Source: a virus
DNA length: 64,000 nucleotides
Virus record (IMG/VR): IMGVR_UViG_3300034102_003702
Span: 1 to 64,000 of that record
Reading direction: 5' to 3' (one strand)
Translations under genes and position numbers: made by a program
Shown here: one piece after another, positions 42,034-51,085 of the stretch
How the letters are laid out: each line of letters starts with the position of its first letter
Position numbering within the stretch: the first letter of the stretch is position 1
The notes under the pieces: generated by a model
Told to the model about the DNA's origin: nothing
Databases searched by the model: none
What the model saw: only the letters and a program-made list of their open reading frames with translations

Positions 42034-43650
42034 ATGGCAATTAAAAAAGCGTTTGTTATAAAAGACGGATTAGAAGTTAATTCTGACGTTCTTATTGTAA
42101 GCGGTCAAACTAAAAATGTTGGCATAGGTTCTACTATTCCAAGAGTGGAATTAGATCTACGTGGTAGGTTTATTGCAACAGATTCTTATCTAACAGGAAT
42201 CTCAACTGTTATAAACGAACTAAACGTCGGAACGAATGGAACGGTTCTTACAGCATTAGGTAGTGGTTCTGTTGGTGTAGGAACAGCACTGCCAAACTAC
42301 TTATTAGATGTTCGTTCTTCAGTCTCTACAGGACAAACAGCACTTTATGTTCAAGGCGATACAAGTGTTACTGGAAAGTTGGATATTGGGGGTAGTATAT
42401 CCTTTAGTGGGTTTACTGCACTTAATGCCAATATCACTGGTATTGCAACAATTGGGACGGTAAAAATATTTTCTGGTATTGTAACTGCCACAAGTACAAG
42501 TGGTGTTGTAACTTATTATGGTGATGGTTCTAAACTTACTAATATTTCTGCTTCTTCTGCTGTCTATGCCATAAATTCTGGTATAGCAACTTATGCAACC
42601 TCTAGTGGTATTTCTAGTACTGCTACTTATGCATTAACTGCAGGAATTTCTACTGCTGCAACTTATGCGACTAGTGCTGGTATAGCAACTTATGCAACCT
42701 CTAGTGGTATTGCAACTTATGCAACTAGTGCTGGAATTTCTTCTGCACTTACGGCAGCAGCATCAGTTAATACTACTGGTATCATAACCGCAGCATCATT
42801 TGTTGGAAATGGTTCTGGATTAACAAATGTTCCTATAAGTGGTATTGCTACTTATGCAACCTCTAGTGGTACAGCAACTTATGCTACTTCTAGTGGTATT
42901 GCTACATCAGTTATGGGTGGTATTGCATCTGTTGCACAATTAAATGTTTCTGGTGTTTCTACCTTCTCTGGAATAACAACTTATACAGCATCCTTATTTG
43001 GAACTACCGCAAGTTTTACTGGCGTTGTTACCGCATTATCATTCTCTGGCTCTGGCGCAAACTTAACTGGACTTGTTGCTGGTGTCGGAATTGCAACTGC
43101 TGGAGGAACAGTAGGAACTGGAGCAACATTCTTAGACTTTAGAGGTTCGGGAATTTCTACTGTAACAGTTAGTTCTGGAATCGCAACTATTAATATTAGT
43201 GGAGGTGGTGGAGGTGGAGTAACAATAAGCGATGATATCTCAACAAATGCAACTAGGTATCTTACATTTACTGACTCTACATCAGGATCTATTTCTGCAG
43301 CAAATGTTTCTTCAACAAATCTCCAATTTAATCCACTATCTGGAAACCTAGCAGCAACTCAATTTACATCACTATCAGACGCAACTCAAAAAACTAACGT
43401 AAGACCTATAGAAAATCCGATTGAAATTACGAAACAACTTGATGGAGTTAGGTTTGATTGGATAAATAACAATAAACCTTCACTTGGTTTGATTGCTCAG
43501 GAAGTAGAAAAAGTACTTCCTGAACTCGTTGAGACCAATAGCGATGGCATTAAGTCAGTAAGTTATTCCAATATGGTTGGACTTTTAATTGAAGCAATCA
43601 AAGAACAACAAGTTCGTATTGAAGAACTGGAGAGAAAATTAGATGCCTAA
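42034..43650 (+). CDS. Tail fibre with S74 intramolecular chaperone domain
   Basis: A 538-residue fibre. The middle contains degenerate repeats of the type GIATYATSSGI (about residues 185-290), probably a trimeric shaft. The C-terminal 95 residues are a peptidase S74 chaperone: SDATQKTNVRPI begins it with the Ser and Lys of the self-cleavage dyad, followed by VRFDWINNNKPSLGLIAQEVEKVLPELV and a coiled coil (AIKEQQVRIEELERKLDA). It trimerises the fibre and is then cut off. It overlaps the next gene by 8 bases. Confidence 0.88.
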   Translation: MAIKKAFVIKDGLEVNSDVLIVSGQTKNVGIGSTIPRVELDLRGRFIATDSYLTGISTVINELNVGTNGTVLTALGSGSVGVGTALPNYLLDVRSSVSTGQTALYVQGDTSVTGKLDIGGSISFSGFTALNANITGIATIGTVKIFSGIVTATSTSGVVTYYGDGSKLTNISASSAVYAINSGIATYATSSGISSTATYALTAGISTAATYATSAGIATYATSSGIATYATSAGISSALTAAASVNTTGIITAASFVGNGSGLTNVPISGIATYATSSGTATYATSSGIATSVMGGIASVAQLNVSGVSTFSGITTYTASLFGTTASFTGVVTALSFSGSGANLTGLVAGVGIATAGGTVGTGATFLDFRGSGISTVTVSSGIATINISGGGGGGVTISDDISTNATRYLTFTDSTSGSISAANVSSTNLQFNPLSGNLAATQFTSLSDATQKTNVRPIENPIEITKQLDGVRFDWINNNKPSLGLIAQEVEKVLPELVETNSDGIKSVSYSNMVGLLIEAIKEQQVRIEELERKLDA

Positions 43651-44857
43651 TCAGTTTAATTCTCCAGAAGGAGATTTAGAAAATTACTTTGTGAGTGAGT
43701 ATTGGTTAATTGACCAATGGGTTGGTGATACTTTATGGACTTGGGGAGAAGGATTTAATGGACGGTTAGGAAATAATGCAACATCCAATAGATCCACTCC
43801 AGTCACTACATTTGAGGGAGGAACCAACTGGAAACAGGTTTCTTATGGATATGGACATGCAGCAGCAGTGAAAACTGATGGAACTTTGTGGGTATGGGGA
43901 GGACGTTTTGGTGGAGCACTGGGAACAAACGATTTAGCTTCCAATAGATTAGTTCCCGTTCAAACATTCGCAGGAGGAACCAACTGGAAACAAGTTTCTT
44001 GTGGTTATAAAAGAACAGCAGCAATTAAGACAGATGGAACTTTGTGGGTGTGGGGAGACAATACTGCAGGAGTATTAGGAACCAATGATACAACACAAAG
44101 AAACACACCAGTAACCACATTCGCAGGAGGAACCAACTGGAAACAGGTTTCTTTAGGATATGGTAGTAGTATGGCAGCAATCAAAACTGACGGAACTTTG
44201 TGGGTTTGGGGTGGTAATGATGCAACTTTGGGAACTAATGATGCAATATTCAGATACACTCCAGTCACAACATTCGCAGGAGGAACCAACTGGAAACAAG
44301 TTTCTTCCGGCGCTTCATTTCTTGGTTGCAGTGCAGCAATTAAAACTGATGGAACTTTATGGGTTTGGGGAGATAATTCTTATGGAGGACTAGGAACCAA
44401 TGACACAAATAAAAGATCAACTCCAGTCACAACATTCGCAGGAGGAACCAACTGGAAACAAGTTGATGTTAGTCCGGGCAATATGGCAGCAATCAAAACC
44501 GATGGAACTTTATGGACTTGGGGCCGTAATCTTTATGGGCAACTAGGAATCAATAACACAACTGCAAGATGCACTCCAGTCACTACATTCGCAGGAGGAA
44601 CTAACTGGAAACAAGTTGCTGTTGGAATTGGTGGATCATCAACGACATTTAGTATGATATCAATTAAAACTGATGGAACTCTATGGACATGGGGCGCAGA
44701 TTTAGGCACGGGGATGTTGGGAACTAATGATGCAACACAAAGAAACACACCAGTAACCACATTCGCAGGAGGAACCAACTGGAAACAGGCTACATCTGGC
44801 AGGACCTCTAAAGGCGCAATCACATCAGGCACTGATCCTACCTACTTCATCGCATAA
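43643..44857 (+). CDS. RCC1-type seven-bladed propeller protein (copy 1)
   Basis: A 404-residue protein made of seven repeats of about 50 residues, each carrying F-x-GGTNWKQV, then AAIKTDGTLW(V/T)WG, then LGTND and a TPVTT turn. The first strand group comes from the N-terminus and the last repeat lacks its LWTWG, so the ring would close by a 'velcro' between the ends. The short unique N-terminus (about 30 residues) could attach it to the virion. Start overlaps the S74 fibre stop. RCC1 propellers are mostly eukaryotic or bacterial adhesin modules; a receptor-binding role is inferred. Confidence 0.9.
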   Translation: MPNQFNSPEGDLENYFVSEYWLIDQWVGDTLWTWGEGFNGRLGNNATSNRSTPVTTFEGGTNWKQVSYGYGHAAAVKTDGTLWVWGGRFGGALGTNDLASNRLVPVQTFAGGTNWKQVSCGYKRTAAIKTDGTLWVWGDNTAGVLGTNDTTQRNTPVTTFAGGTNWKQVSLGYGSSMAAIKTDGTLWVWGGNDATLGTNDAIFRYTPVTTFAGGTNWKQVSSGASFLGCSAAIKTDGTLWVWGDNSYGGLGTNDTNKRSTPVTTFAGGTNWKQVDVSPGNMAAIKTDGTLWTWGRNLYGQLGINNTTARCTPVTTFAGGTNWKQVAVGIGGSSTTFSMISIKTDGTLWTWGADLGTGMLGTNDATQRNTPVTTFAGGTNWKQATSGRTSKGAITSGTDPTYFIA

Positions 44858-44860
44858 ATA
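44853..44860 (+). promoter_or_regulatory. T4-type late promoter overlapping the stop codon
   Basis: CATAAATA contains the TAA stop (44855-44857) of the first RCC1 gene and lies 14 bases before the next start. Confidence 0.65.
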
Positions 44861-44874
44861 ATTAAAAAAGTCAT

Positions 44875-45528
44875 ATGTACGCACTCGTTAATGGTCAGGA
44901 ATTACTTTTAGGACCAATCGCATTCAACTATAGAATGATTAATGATGAACTAGAAGAACTTGAAGTAGATTATAGAGTGACTTCACAAGATTATCAAAAT
45001 GTTCCTATTGTGATCACAGAGGATATTAAGATTCTTCCTGCAAGAAATGAGATCCCAGAGTATAATCCAAGATTTCAAACAGCATCTCAAACAAGTCATA
45101 CAATTGCAGATGATGAAGTAGTCTTTGTTTATACTGTTGAAGATAAAACACTTGGGCAAATTAAAGAAGAATATAAATTAGGTGTAAAACCAGAAAGACA
45201 AAGAAGAGAAAATACATCAATTGAAGTTACTATTAATAATTCTGGAATTACAGTATCAACAGATAGAGAAAATCGTCTAGCACTTATTGCAAAATATATT
45301 GCTGGACCTGGACCTCATAACTTTAAGTTTGATAATGGAACTTGGTTGCAAATTACAACAGAAGATTTACAAACCATTATTCAAGCAGTGGATACAAAAG
45401 TCCAAGAAGCATATGATTGGGAACTTGCAAAACTTCAAGAGATTGATGCTTGTGAAACTAAAGAAGAAGTTTATGAAGTAGAGATTGTTCCTGCTATAAA
45501 AAGACCTGGAGTAGTTGGAGATGCCTAA
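44875..45528 (+). CDS. DUF4376-like, tail-fibre-assembly-like protein
   Basis: A 217-residue protein. The N-terminal 60 residues (LVNGQELLLGPIAFNYRM) and the C-terminal helical part (EDLQTIIQAVDTKVQEAYDWELAKLQEI) resemble phage proteins of the tail fibre assembly/DUF4376 type, often placed after fibre genes. It sits between two RCC1 propeller genes and overlaps the second by 8 bases. A chaperone or connector for the propeller is a reasonable inference. Confidence 0.65.
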   Translation: MYALVNGQELLLGPIAFNYRMINDELEELEVDYRVTSQDYQNVPIVITEDIKILPARNEIPEYNPRFQTASQTSHTIADDEVVFVYTVEDKTLGQIKEEYKLGVKPERQRRENTSIEVTINNSGITVSTDRENRLALIAKYIAGPGPHNFKFDNGTWLQITTEDLQTIIQAVDTKVQEAYDWELAKLQEIDACETKEEVYEVEIVPAIKRPGVVGDA

Positions 45529-46768
45529 TCCTAATACCAACTTTAAAAACAGTAGTGGTCTTGATTTAGGTAATGTATTAATTACCAAAGAATACTTGAT
45601 GACTGTGTATCCGCAGATTGCAAATCAGTTGATTACTCCAGAATTATGGAGTTGGGGTCGTAACAGTGCTGGACAACTCGGAGACAATACAACAACCAAT
45701 AGAGTGACTCCAGTTACAACTATTGGGGGAGGAGCAAATTGGAGACAAGTTTCTTGTTCAGGTGTCGGTAATGCCATCACTGGAGCAATCAAACTTGATG
45801 GAACACTATGGACTTGGGGTTGGGGACAAGACGGGATTCTGGGGAATAATAACGGTGGGTCTTTTGCATGGCCCTCACCATCCACAACATTTGCTGGAGG
45901 AACCAATTGGAAACAAGTTTCTGTTTCTCGTAGTCATTCTGCAGCAATCAAAACTGATGGAACCTTATGGACTTGGGGACTTAATAGTAATGGTCGGCTA
46001 GGAGACAATACATCATCCACTAGACTCACTCCAGTCACCACATTTGCAGGAGGAACCAACTGGAAACAAGTTTCTTGTGGATGTAATCCATATGATGTAT
46101 TCATGGGATGCACTGCAGCAATCAAGACTGATGGAACTTTATGGACTTGGGGTCGCAATGCTTATGGGCAACTCGGAGACAATACAACAACCAATAGAGT
46201 GACTCCAGTCACCACATTTGCAGGAGGAAACAACTGGAAACAAGTTTCTTGTGGAGGACAATTTGTTTCAGCAATCAAAACCGATGGAACTTTGTGGGGT
46301 TGGGGGTATAATAATTTAGGGCAACTGGGAACCAATAATACAACTAATAGACCTACACCAGGCACAACATTTGCAGGAGGAACCAACTGGAAACAAGTTT
46401 CTTGCGAAGGTGGATTTTCTTCATCTGCAATCAAAACTGATGGAACTTTATGGGTTTGGGGAGTTAATTCCGGAACTTTGGGGACTGGCAGTGATGTAAG
46501 TATTAAACTTACTCCAGTAACTACATTTGCTGGAGGAACGAACTGGAAACAAGTTTCTATGGGAGAAGGGACTACGGCAGCAATCAAAACTGATGGAACT
46601 TTGTGGGGTTGGGGTCGCAATGCTTATGGTCAGTTAGGAACTAGTAGCGCAATAACCCCAATATGTTCACCAGTCATAATATTCGGAGGAACTAATTGGA
46701 AACAAATTTCTTCTAATGCAGTGAACATGTCGGCAATAAGAACTTCAGATGATTTACAAGGTATCTAA
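45521..46768 (+). CDS. RCC1-type seven-bladed propeller protein (copy 2)
   Basis: A 415-residue paralogue with seven GGTNWKQV/AAIKTDGTLW repeats. The first repeat is divergent (GGGANWRQV, GAIKLDGTLW) and the last lacks its closing strand. The unique N-terminus (MPNPNTNFKNSSGLDLG) differs from the other two copies. ATG 45521 is preferred over TTG 45515. The stop codon lies in a hairpin AAGGTAT-CTAA-ATACCTT that also contains CTAAATA. Confidence 0.9.
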   Translation: MPNPNTNFKNSSGLDLGNVLITKEYLMTVYPQIANQLITPELWSWGRNSAGQLGDNTTTNRVTPVTTIGGGANWRQVSCSGVGNAITGAIKLDGTLWTWGWGQDGILGNNNGGSFAWPSPSTTFAGGTNWKQVSVSRSHSAAIKTDGTLWTWGLNSNGRLGDNTSSTRLTPVTTFAGGTNWKQVSCGCNPYDVFMGCTAAIKTDGTLWTWGRNAYGQLGDNTTTNRVTPVTTFAGGNNWKQVSCGGQFVSAIKTDGTLWGWGYNNLGQLGTNNTTNRPTPGTTFAGGTNWKQVSCEGGFSSSAIKTDGTLWVWGVNSGTLGTGSDVSIKLTPVTTFAGGTNWKQVSMGEGTTAAIKTDGTLWGWGRNAYGQLGTSSAITPICSPVIIFGGTNWKQISSNAVNMSAIRTSDDLQGI

Positions 46769-46792
46769 ATACCTTCAAATACATTATTTTAT

Positions 46793-48142
46793 ATGAACCC
46801 CATTGAGTTAGTTGCAAAAACATTATATTCCTTTCAAGAACATCAACTTACATTTGAACTTCTAGATGCTTTTGGTAAAAGAGCACAAGTATTCTCACAA
46901 TATGATGAGATTGCAAAGTGCTTCTTTGAACTCAAGAACTTCTCCAAAGCAATTGAGTATGGAGAAAAAGGTCTTAAATTAGCAAAGTCAAAAGAAGAAC
47001 TTTATATCACTACAAAGAATTTGATTAATGCTTATAATCAAAACAACTATCCAGAAAAAGCAATAACACAAATTTCAAAAATCAAATCACAAAATCCTCA
47101 AGATACTGAACTTCTTCTTGAGGAAACTTTTGCTTATTCTGCAATTAATCAAAAAGAAAAATCAGAAAAACTTTTATTCAATCTTCTTCAAAAGAAACTA
47201 CCAGAAGAAATTGAAAGAAAAGCATATCACAACTTATCTGGACATTATTTCCGCAAGAATGATATTCGTACAGGACTTCAACATTTTCTCAAAGCAGGAG
47301 AAGTAGAAGCATATAAGAATAGAAAACTTCCTGAATATGAGAAATGGGATGGAACCATCACACCTGGAAGAACTATTATTGTAGATAATGAATGTGGTGC
47401 TGGTGATGAAGTGATTCATATCAGGTTTATGAAGCATCTCAAAGAACTTGGAATGAAACCTATCTGGAGTTCAACCAGAAGAGAACTTGTAGAACTCTTT
47501 CAACATAATGGATATGATGCTGTTTGTGTTTATGACAATCCAGAGTTTCCTAAAGATTCCTGTTGGGTTTATGGACTTGCACTTCCTTATTATCTCAATC
47601 TAACAATAGAAGATTTGGGACAAGAACCTTATCTTCAAACCATTCCAAAGTATGATGAGAAATGGAAATGGATGCAGGAAGATACTGAATACAAAATTGG
47701 AATGTTCTGGGCATCTAGTTCTGGATTTGAACAGAACTCATTTAGAAGTGTAGAACTTAAAGACTATATGAGTGTTCTTGGAAATAAAGGATACTCGTTA
47801 TATTCATTACAAACTCATAGTGATAATAAGGATGCTAATGAGTATCCAGAAATCAAACAATCACTATCAGTTCAAGGTAGAGAATTTGCTGATACATTCT
47901 CTATCATTAAGAACCTTGATATGGTTGTGACTTCTTGTAGTTTTGTATCTCACGTTGCAGCATCATTAGGTAAAGAAGTCTGTGTCTTTGTTCCTATTAT
48001 GGAATATTATGTTTGGACAAGTTCAACAGGAAAATCTATGTGGTATGGGGATAATGTTCATCTATTCAGACAAAAGAAACCAAGAACCTGGGATGCACCA
48101 ATTAAAGAGTTTGGAGAGTTTATGAATGATAGAGGAGTATGA
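46793..48142 (+). CDS. TPR protein with C-terminal glycosyltransferase-like domain
   Basis: A 449-residue protein. Residues about 30-180 are helical repeats of TPR type (FFELKNFSKAIEYGEKGL; HYFRKNDIRTGLQHFLKAGE). Residues about 195-440 look like a GT9/OGT-like domain: NECGAGDEVIHIRFMKHLKE, then IGMFWASSSGFEQNSFRSVELKD, then VVTSCSFVSHVAASLGKEVCVF, an order typical of heptosyltransferase-like enzymes. It begins the modification cassette and overlaps the next gene by 17 bases. The acceptor could be protein or host-type glycan. Confidence 0.75.
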   Translation: MNPIELVAKTLYSFQEHQLTFELLDAFGKRAQVFSQYDEIAKCFFELKNFSKAIEYGEKGLKLAKSKEELYITTKNLINAYNQNNYPEKAITQISKIKSQNPQDTELLLEETFAYSAINQKEKSEKLLFNLLQKKLPEEIERKAYHNLSGHYFRKNDIRTGLQHFLKAGEVEAYKNRKLPEYEKWDGTITPGRTIIVDNECGAGDEVIHIRFMKHLKELGMKPIWSSTRRELVELFQHNGYDAVCVYDNPEFPKDSCWVYGLALPYYLNLTIEDLGQEPYLQTIPKYDEKWKWMQEDTEYKIGMFWASSSGFEQNSFRSVELKDYMSVLGNKGYSLYSLQTHSDNKDANEYPEIKQSLSVQGREFADTFSIIKNLDMVVTSCSFVSHVAASLGKEVCVFVPIMEYYVWTSSTGKSMWYGDNVHLFRQKKPRTWDAPIKEFGEFMNDRGV

Positions 48143-48584
48143 TTTATCTTTTCTGAATCTCAATACTATTAAGAGTAAACTTTTACAGATAGAAACCAAT
48201 TCTCACGGACTTGTAAGCAAAGGTGCTTCTACTTATAATCACGGAATGCCTGTTCTAATGTATCCAGAATTAACTGGATTAAAAAATACAATCAAACAAT
48301 ATGTGAGATTGTATTGCAATAAGTATGAGATTCCTCCACTCAAGTTTATCAACAGTTGGTTCAATATTTCACAACCAGGAAATAAACTCAAAGCACATAA
48401 GCACGAAGAAAGTATTGTAAGTGGAGCATTTTATATTTCTGGAAAAACTCCTTTAATATTTCCAGATACATCAATCAATCCTTATCCAGGATTATTAGTC
48501 ATCTTCTCAAGTGATTTGGTTCATTATACAGAAGAAGAAACAGAAGAACGAATTATTATTAGTTTTAATACAGATTACCTATGA
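48126..48584 (+). CDS. 2OG-Fe(II) oxygenase (PF13759-like)
   Basis: A 152-residue protein. NSWFNISQPGNKLKAHKHEES (about 76-96) followed by SGAFYIS, LIFPD, PGLLVIFSSDLVHYTEEE and ERIIISFN gives the usual order of the small '2OG-Fe(II) oxygenase 5' family. Metal ligands would come from His91/His93 and His133, with Arg142 as the 2OG anchor. It sits inside the glycosyltransferase cassette, linked by overlaps on both sides. Confidence 0.85.
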   Translation: MIEEYDLSFLNLNTIKSKLLQIETNSHGLVSKGASTYNHGMPVLMYPELTGLKNTIKQYVRLYCNKYEIPPLKFINSWFNISQPGNKLKAHKHEESIVSGAFYISGKTPLIFPDTSINPYPGLLVIFSSDLVHYTEEETEERIIISFNTDYL

Positions 48585-49261
48585 AATTTCATACATTTTA
48601 TACAGATAACCTTCCTAAGCAACTGATAGAAGACCATAAAAAAGTTTGTAATCATATAGGTATTGAAGTTCAATATCATAGTGAAGAATTTACTGATTAT
48701 GAGGGTGTTTATACTGCTCACGGAAAGTTTATGACTTCTGTGATGGAAAAGGAAGAGGTTGCTTGTTTTTTGGATATTGATTGTCTTCCTCACAACAAAG
48801 AACTTCTGGAGAAAGCATATTCCTGGGCAGTAGAAAATCAATCATTTGTGGGCAATGCTCAAAATATTTCTCATACACAAATGAGAAATCACATCTATGC
48901 GGCTGCTTCTTGTTTGATTGTAACAAAAGATGCTTGGAATACATTAGGTAATCCAGACTTTTCTTGGTTTATGCAAAATGGAGTACAGATAGATACTGCA
49001 CAACTTTTAACTTTAAGAGCAGACCAAATTGGAATGTCTTATCAGTTAATGTATCCAGTTGGTTATGATGGTCCTGAAGAATATAAACTTTCTGGTTATG
49101 GAATGTATGGAACAGGAACTTTATATCCAGCAACCTGGCATTATTTTAGAATTAGTAGATTTAAAGATTCAATTCCAGACCTTTGGACAACTCGTGTAAA
49201 TAATATATTAGAAGACCAAAAAATCATTCCACATCATTCATCGTGTTTTTATGAACTATAA
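48581..49261 (+). CDS. Probable glycosyltransferase
   Basis: A 226-residue protein with a DxD-type motif CFLDIDCLPHN (about residues 61-71) after the N-terminal strand-helix units expected of a GT-A fold. Later segments NAQNISHTQ and GYGMYGTGTLYPATWHYF would surround the acceptor site. It overlaps its upstream neighbour by ATGA and the next gene by 11 bases. The sugar and acceptor are unknown. Confidence 0.65.
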   Translation: MKFHTFYTDNLPKQLIEDHKKVCNHIGIEVQYHSEEFTDYEGVYTAHGKFMTSVMEKEEVACFLDIDCLPHNKELLEKAYSWAVENQSFVGNAQNISHTQMRNHIYAAASCLIVTKDAWNTLGNPDFSWFMQNGVQIDTAQLLTLRADQIGMSYQLMYPVGYDGPEEYKLSGYGMYGTGTLYPATWHYFRISRFKDSIPDLWTTRVNNILEDQKIIPHHSSCFYEL

Positions 49262-50018
49262 GTTTTTGTTTTTAGTTGGGTCTGCAATCAATCATTTCAA
49301 CGAAGAACATATAAGTGCTTTCAAAGCAGAAGAAAGATTTCAGCAGACATTAGACACCATTCAATCTATTAGAGATAAATCTCCTGATGCTTATGTTTTA
49401 ATCTATGAAGCATCAGAAACTTCTATTAAAGAAGAATACAAAGACATCTTAAGAGAAAAGTCTGATTTATTTCTTGAGTGTGGAAATGACCCATATATGA
49501 AGTCACTCTATGAAAATGTTCATAGAGACCCAGATAAATTTACATTTGTAAAGTCTATGCTTGAGTGTAGATGTTTAGAACTTGTTCTTCAACATATGGT
49601 AGAACATAATGTCTTTAGTGATGTAACCAGAGTATTCAAGTTAAGTGGTAGATATAAACTGAACGAATACTTTGATATTAATGACTATAAGACTAGGTTT
49701 TTAACAAATAAGTATGTGATGAAGTATTATGATTATGAGGAAAGATTTGAAGATATTGAAAACATTTACTCACTTCTTTATGGGTGCAAAGGAAGTGTCG
49801 TGACTGGGTTGTGGTCCTTTGATAGATTCTTATTTAATGATATTTTTAGTGTTCTTCAAAGAAGTTTTCAGTATATGGAAAGAGCAATTCAACTGACTGC
49901 TGGAATTGATATTGAACACTCTTTCTATCATTTTATTGATAGGGATAAAATTCTAAATGTTCCTGTTCTTGGTCTAGATTTAATCAAAGGTATGGATGGA
50001 GATAGGTTCTCATTATGA
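49251..50018 (+). CDS. Putative glycosyltransferase (SGRY type)
   Basis: A 255-residue protein. RVFKLSGRYKLNEYFD (about 127-142) resembles the K-x-SGRY segment of bacterial LPS and capsule glycosyltransferase-like families. LFLVGSAINHFNEEH opens a Rossmann-like strand. No strong catalytic DxD is seen. It is chained to both neighbours by overlaps, which supports a joint role. Confidence 0.55.
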   Translation: MNYKFLFLVGSAINHFNEEHISAFKAEERFQQTLDTIQSIRDKSPDAYVLIYEASETSIKEEYKDILREKSDLFLECGNDPYMKSLYENVHRDPDKFTFVKSMLECRCLELVLQHMVEHNVFSDVTRVFKLSGRYKLNEYFDINDYKTRFLTNKYVMKYYDYEERFEDIENIYSLLYGCKGSVVTGLWSFDRFLFNDIFSVLQRSFQYMERAIQLTAGIDIEHSFYHFIDRDKILNVPVLGLDLIKGMDGDRFSL

Positions 50019-50719
50019 AAATTGCAATCTTCTATCATACCTTTCAATCTGGTATGAGTGCTTTTGTCTATCAATCTCAAATTCATAGGTTGTATTGTTC
50101 TGGATTAATTGATGCTGCCGATTATATTCATATTGGAGTGAATGGTGACCAGGAAATGTTTAATGTTCCGGAAAAAGCAAAAGTTGTTTATAACAGTAAC
50201 TGGAAAGAAGAAACAGAAACTCTAATTGCACTCAAGAACTTTGCATATGAAAATCCAGATTATAAGATTTTATATTTTCATATGAAGGGAACAAGTAAAG
50301 AAACTCTTGTTGCCAATTCTTGGAGATTGATGATGGAATATTTTGTAATTGATAAATGGAAAGAATGTGTAGAGTATCTAAATGATTATGATTGTGTTGG
50401 ACAGACATTTAAACCACTAGGGCCAACTATATGGGGCGATGGGTCTATTACTTCTAATGAGGGTATAAGTTGTTATTGCGGAAACTTCTGGTGGGCAAAT
50501 GCATCTTATATTCAAACACTAGACCATAATTATTTGAATACTGATTATCGTTTTGATAGAGAGTTCTGGATAGGAACTAATAAGAATGCAAAAGCAAAAT
50601 CTTTTATGGAATATGGACAAGATGATTATATTGCAGACAATCATCCAATTCCATTAAAGAAAGGTATGAGTGATTATGAACCTTATACTTATTACTTTAA
50701 AGAGGTAGAATACTTATGA
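50015..50719 (+). CDS. Putative glycosyltransferase (WcaK/RgpF-like)
   Basis: A 234-residue protein. KIAIFYHTFQSG opens it; YKILYFHMKGTS and CGNFWWANASYIQTLD with later FDREFWIG recall glycosyltransferase-like proteins of surface polysaccharide clusters that end with 'FWWAN...E-x-W'. Catalytic residues are not clear. It starts in a 4-base ATGA overlap and overlaps the Cys-cluster gene at its end. Confidence 0.55.
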   Translation: MKIAIFYHTFQSGMSAFVYQSQIHRLYCSGLIDAADYIHIGVNGDQEMFNVPEKAKVVYNSNWKEETETLIALKNFAYENPDYKILYFHMKGTSKETLVANSWRLMMEYFVIDKWKECVEYLNDYDCVGQTFKPLGPTIWGDGSITSNEGISCYCGNFWWANASYIQTLDHNYLNTDYRFDREFWIGTNKNAKAKSFMEYGQDDYIADNHPIPLKKGMSDYEPYTYYFKEVEYL

Positions 50720-51084
50720 GACCCTGTGGAGACTGTACTGCTTGCTGCACTTGGTTAAAAGGAAGTGCTTATGGTTATGAGTTTGGTGGTGGAAAGTCCT
50801 GCAAATTCTTATGTGAAAGTGGATGTAGTGTTCATAAGGCAAGACCGAAGGTATGTGAGGGGTATTTTTGTGCTTGGTCTCAAGAATTAATATCAGAAGA
50901 ACTGAGACCTGATAAATGCGGAGTTCTTGCTTCTGTTGAAAATAATGAGAATGGTCAGTATTTGAGATTGACTTTAATGGGAAAAGAGATAAATACAGAT
51001 ATATTAGAATATTTTAAGGAGTGGAGTATTAAGATGAACACTCCAGTTTTGTATTTAAACAATCATATCTGGGAAGTTCTCTAA
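50716..51084 (+). CDS. YkgJ-type Cys-cluster protein
   Basis: A 122-residue protein with CGDCTACC (4-11), Cys28, Cys32, GCSVH, RPKVCEGYFC (about 44-53) and a later Cys73. This is the CxxCxxCC metal-binding pattern of the YkgJ family (zinc or iron, or Fe-S). Function of the family is poorly known. It ends one base before the third RCC1 gene. It may handle iron for the two oxygenases in this region, but that is speculation. Confidence 0.85.
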   Translation: MRPCGDCTACCTWLKGSAYGYEFGGGKSCKFLCESGCSVHKARPKVCEGYFCAWSQELISEELRPDKCGVLASVENNENGQYLRLTLMGKEINTDILEYFKEWSIKMNTPVLYLNNHIWEVL

Positions 51085-51085
51085 A

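Noticed and set aside
42034-43650. Diversity-generating retroelement target in the fibre region
   Set aside because: No reverse transcriptase gene and no template/variable repeat pair with adenine-biased differences is visible in the window.
43806-46620. Several minus-strand frames opposite the RCC1 repeats
   Set aside because: They repeat with the blade unit (FQLVPPANVVTGV pattern) and are shadows of GGTNWKQV-coding DNA.
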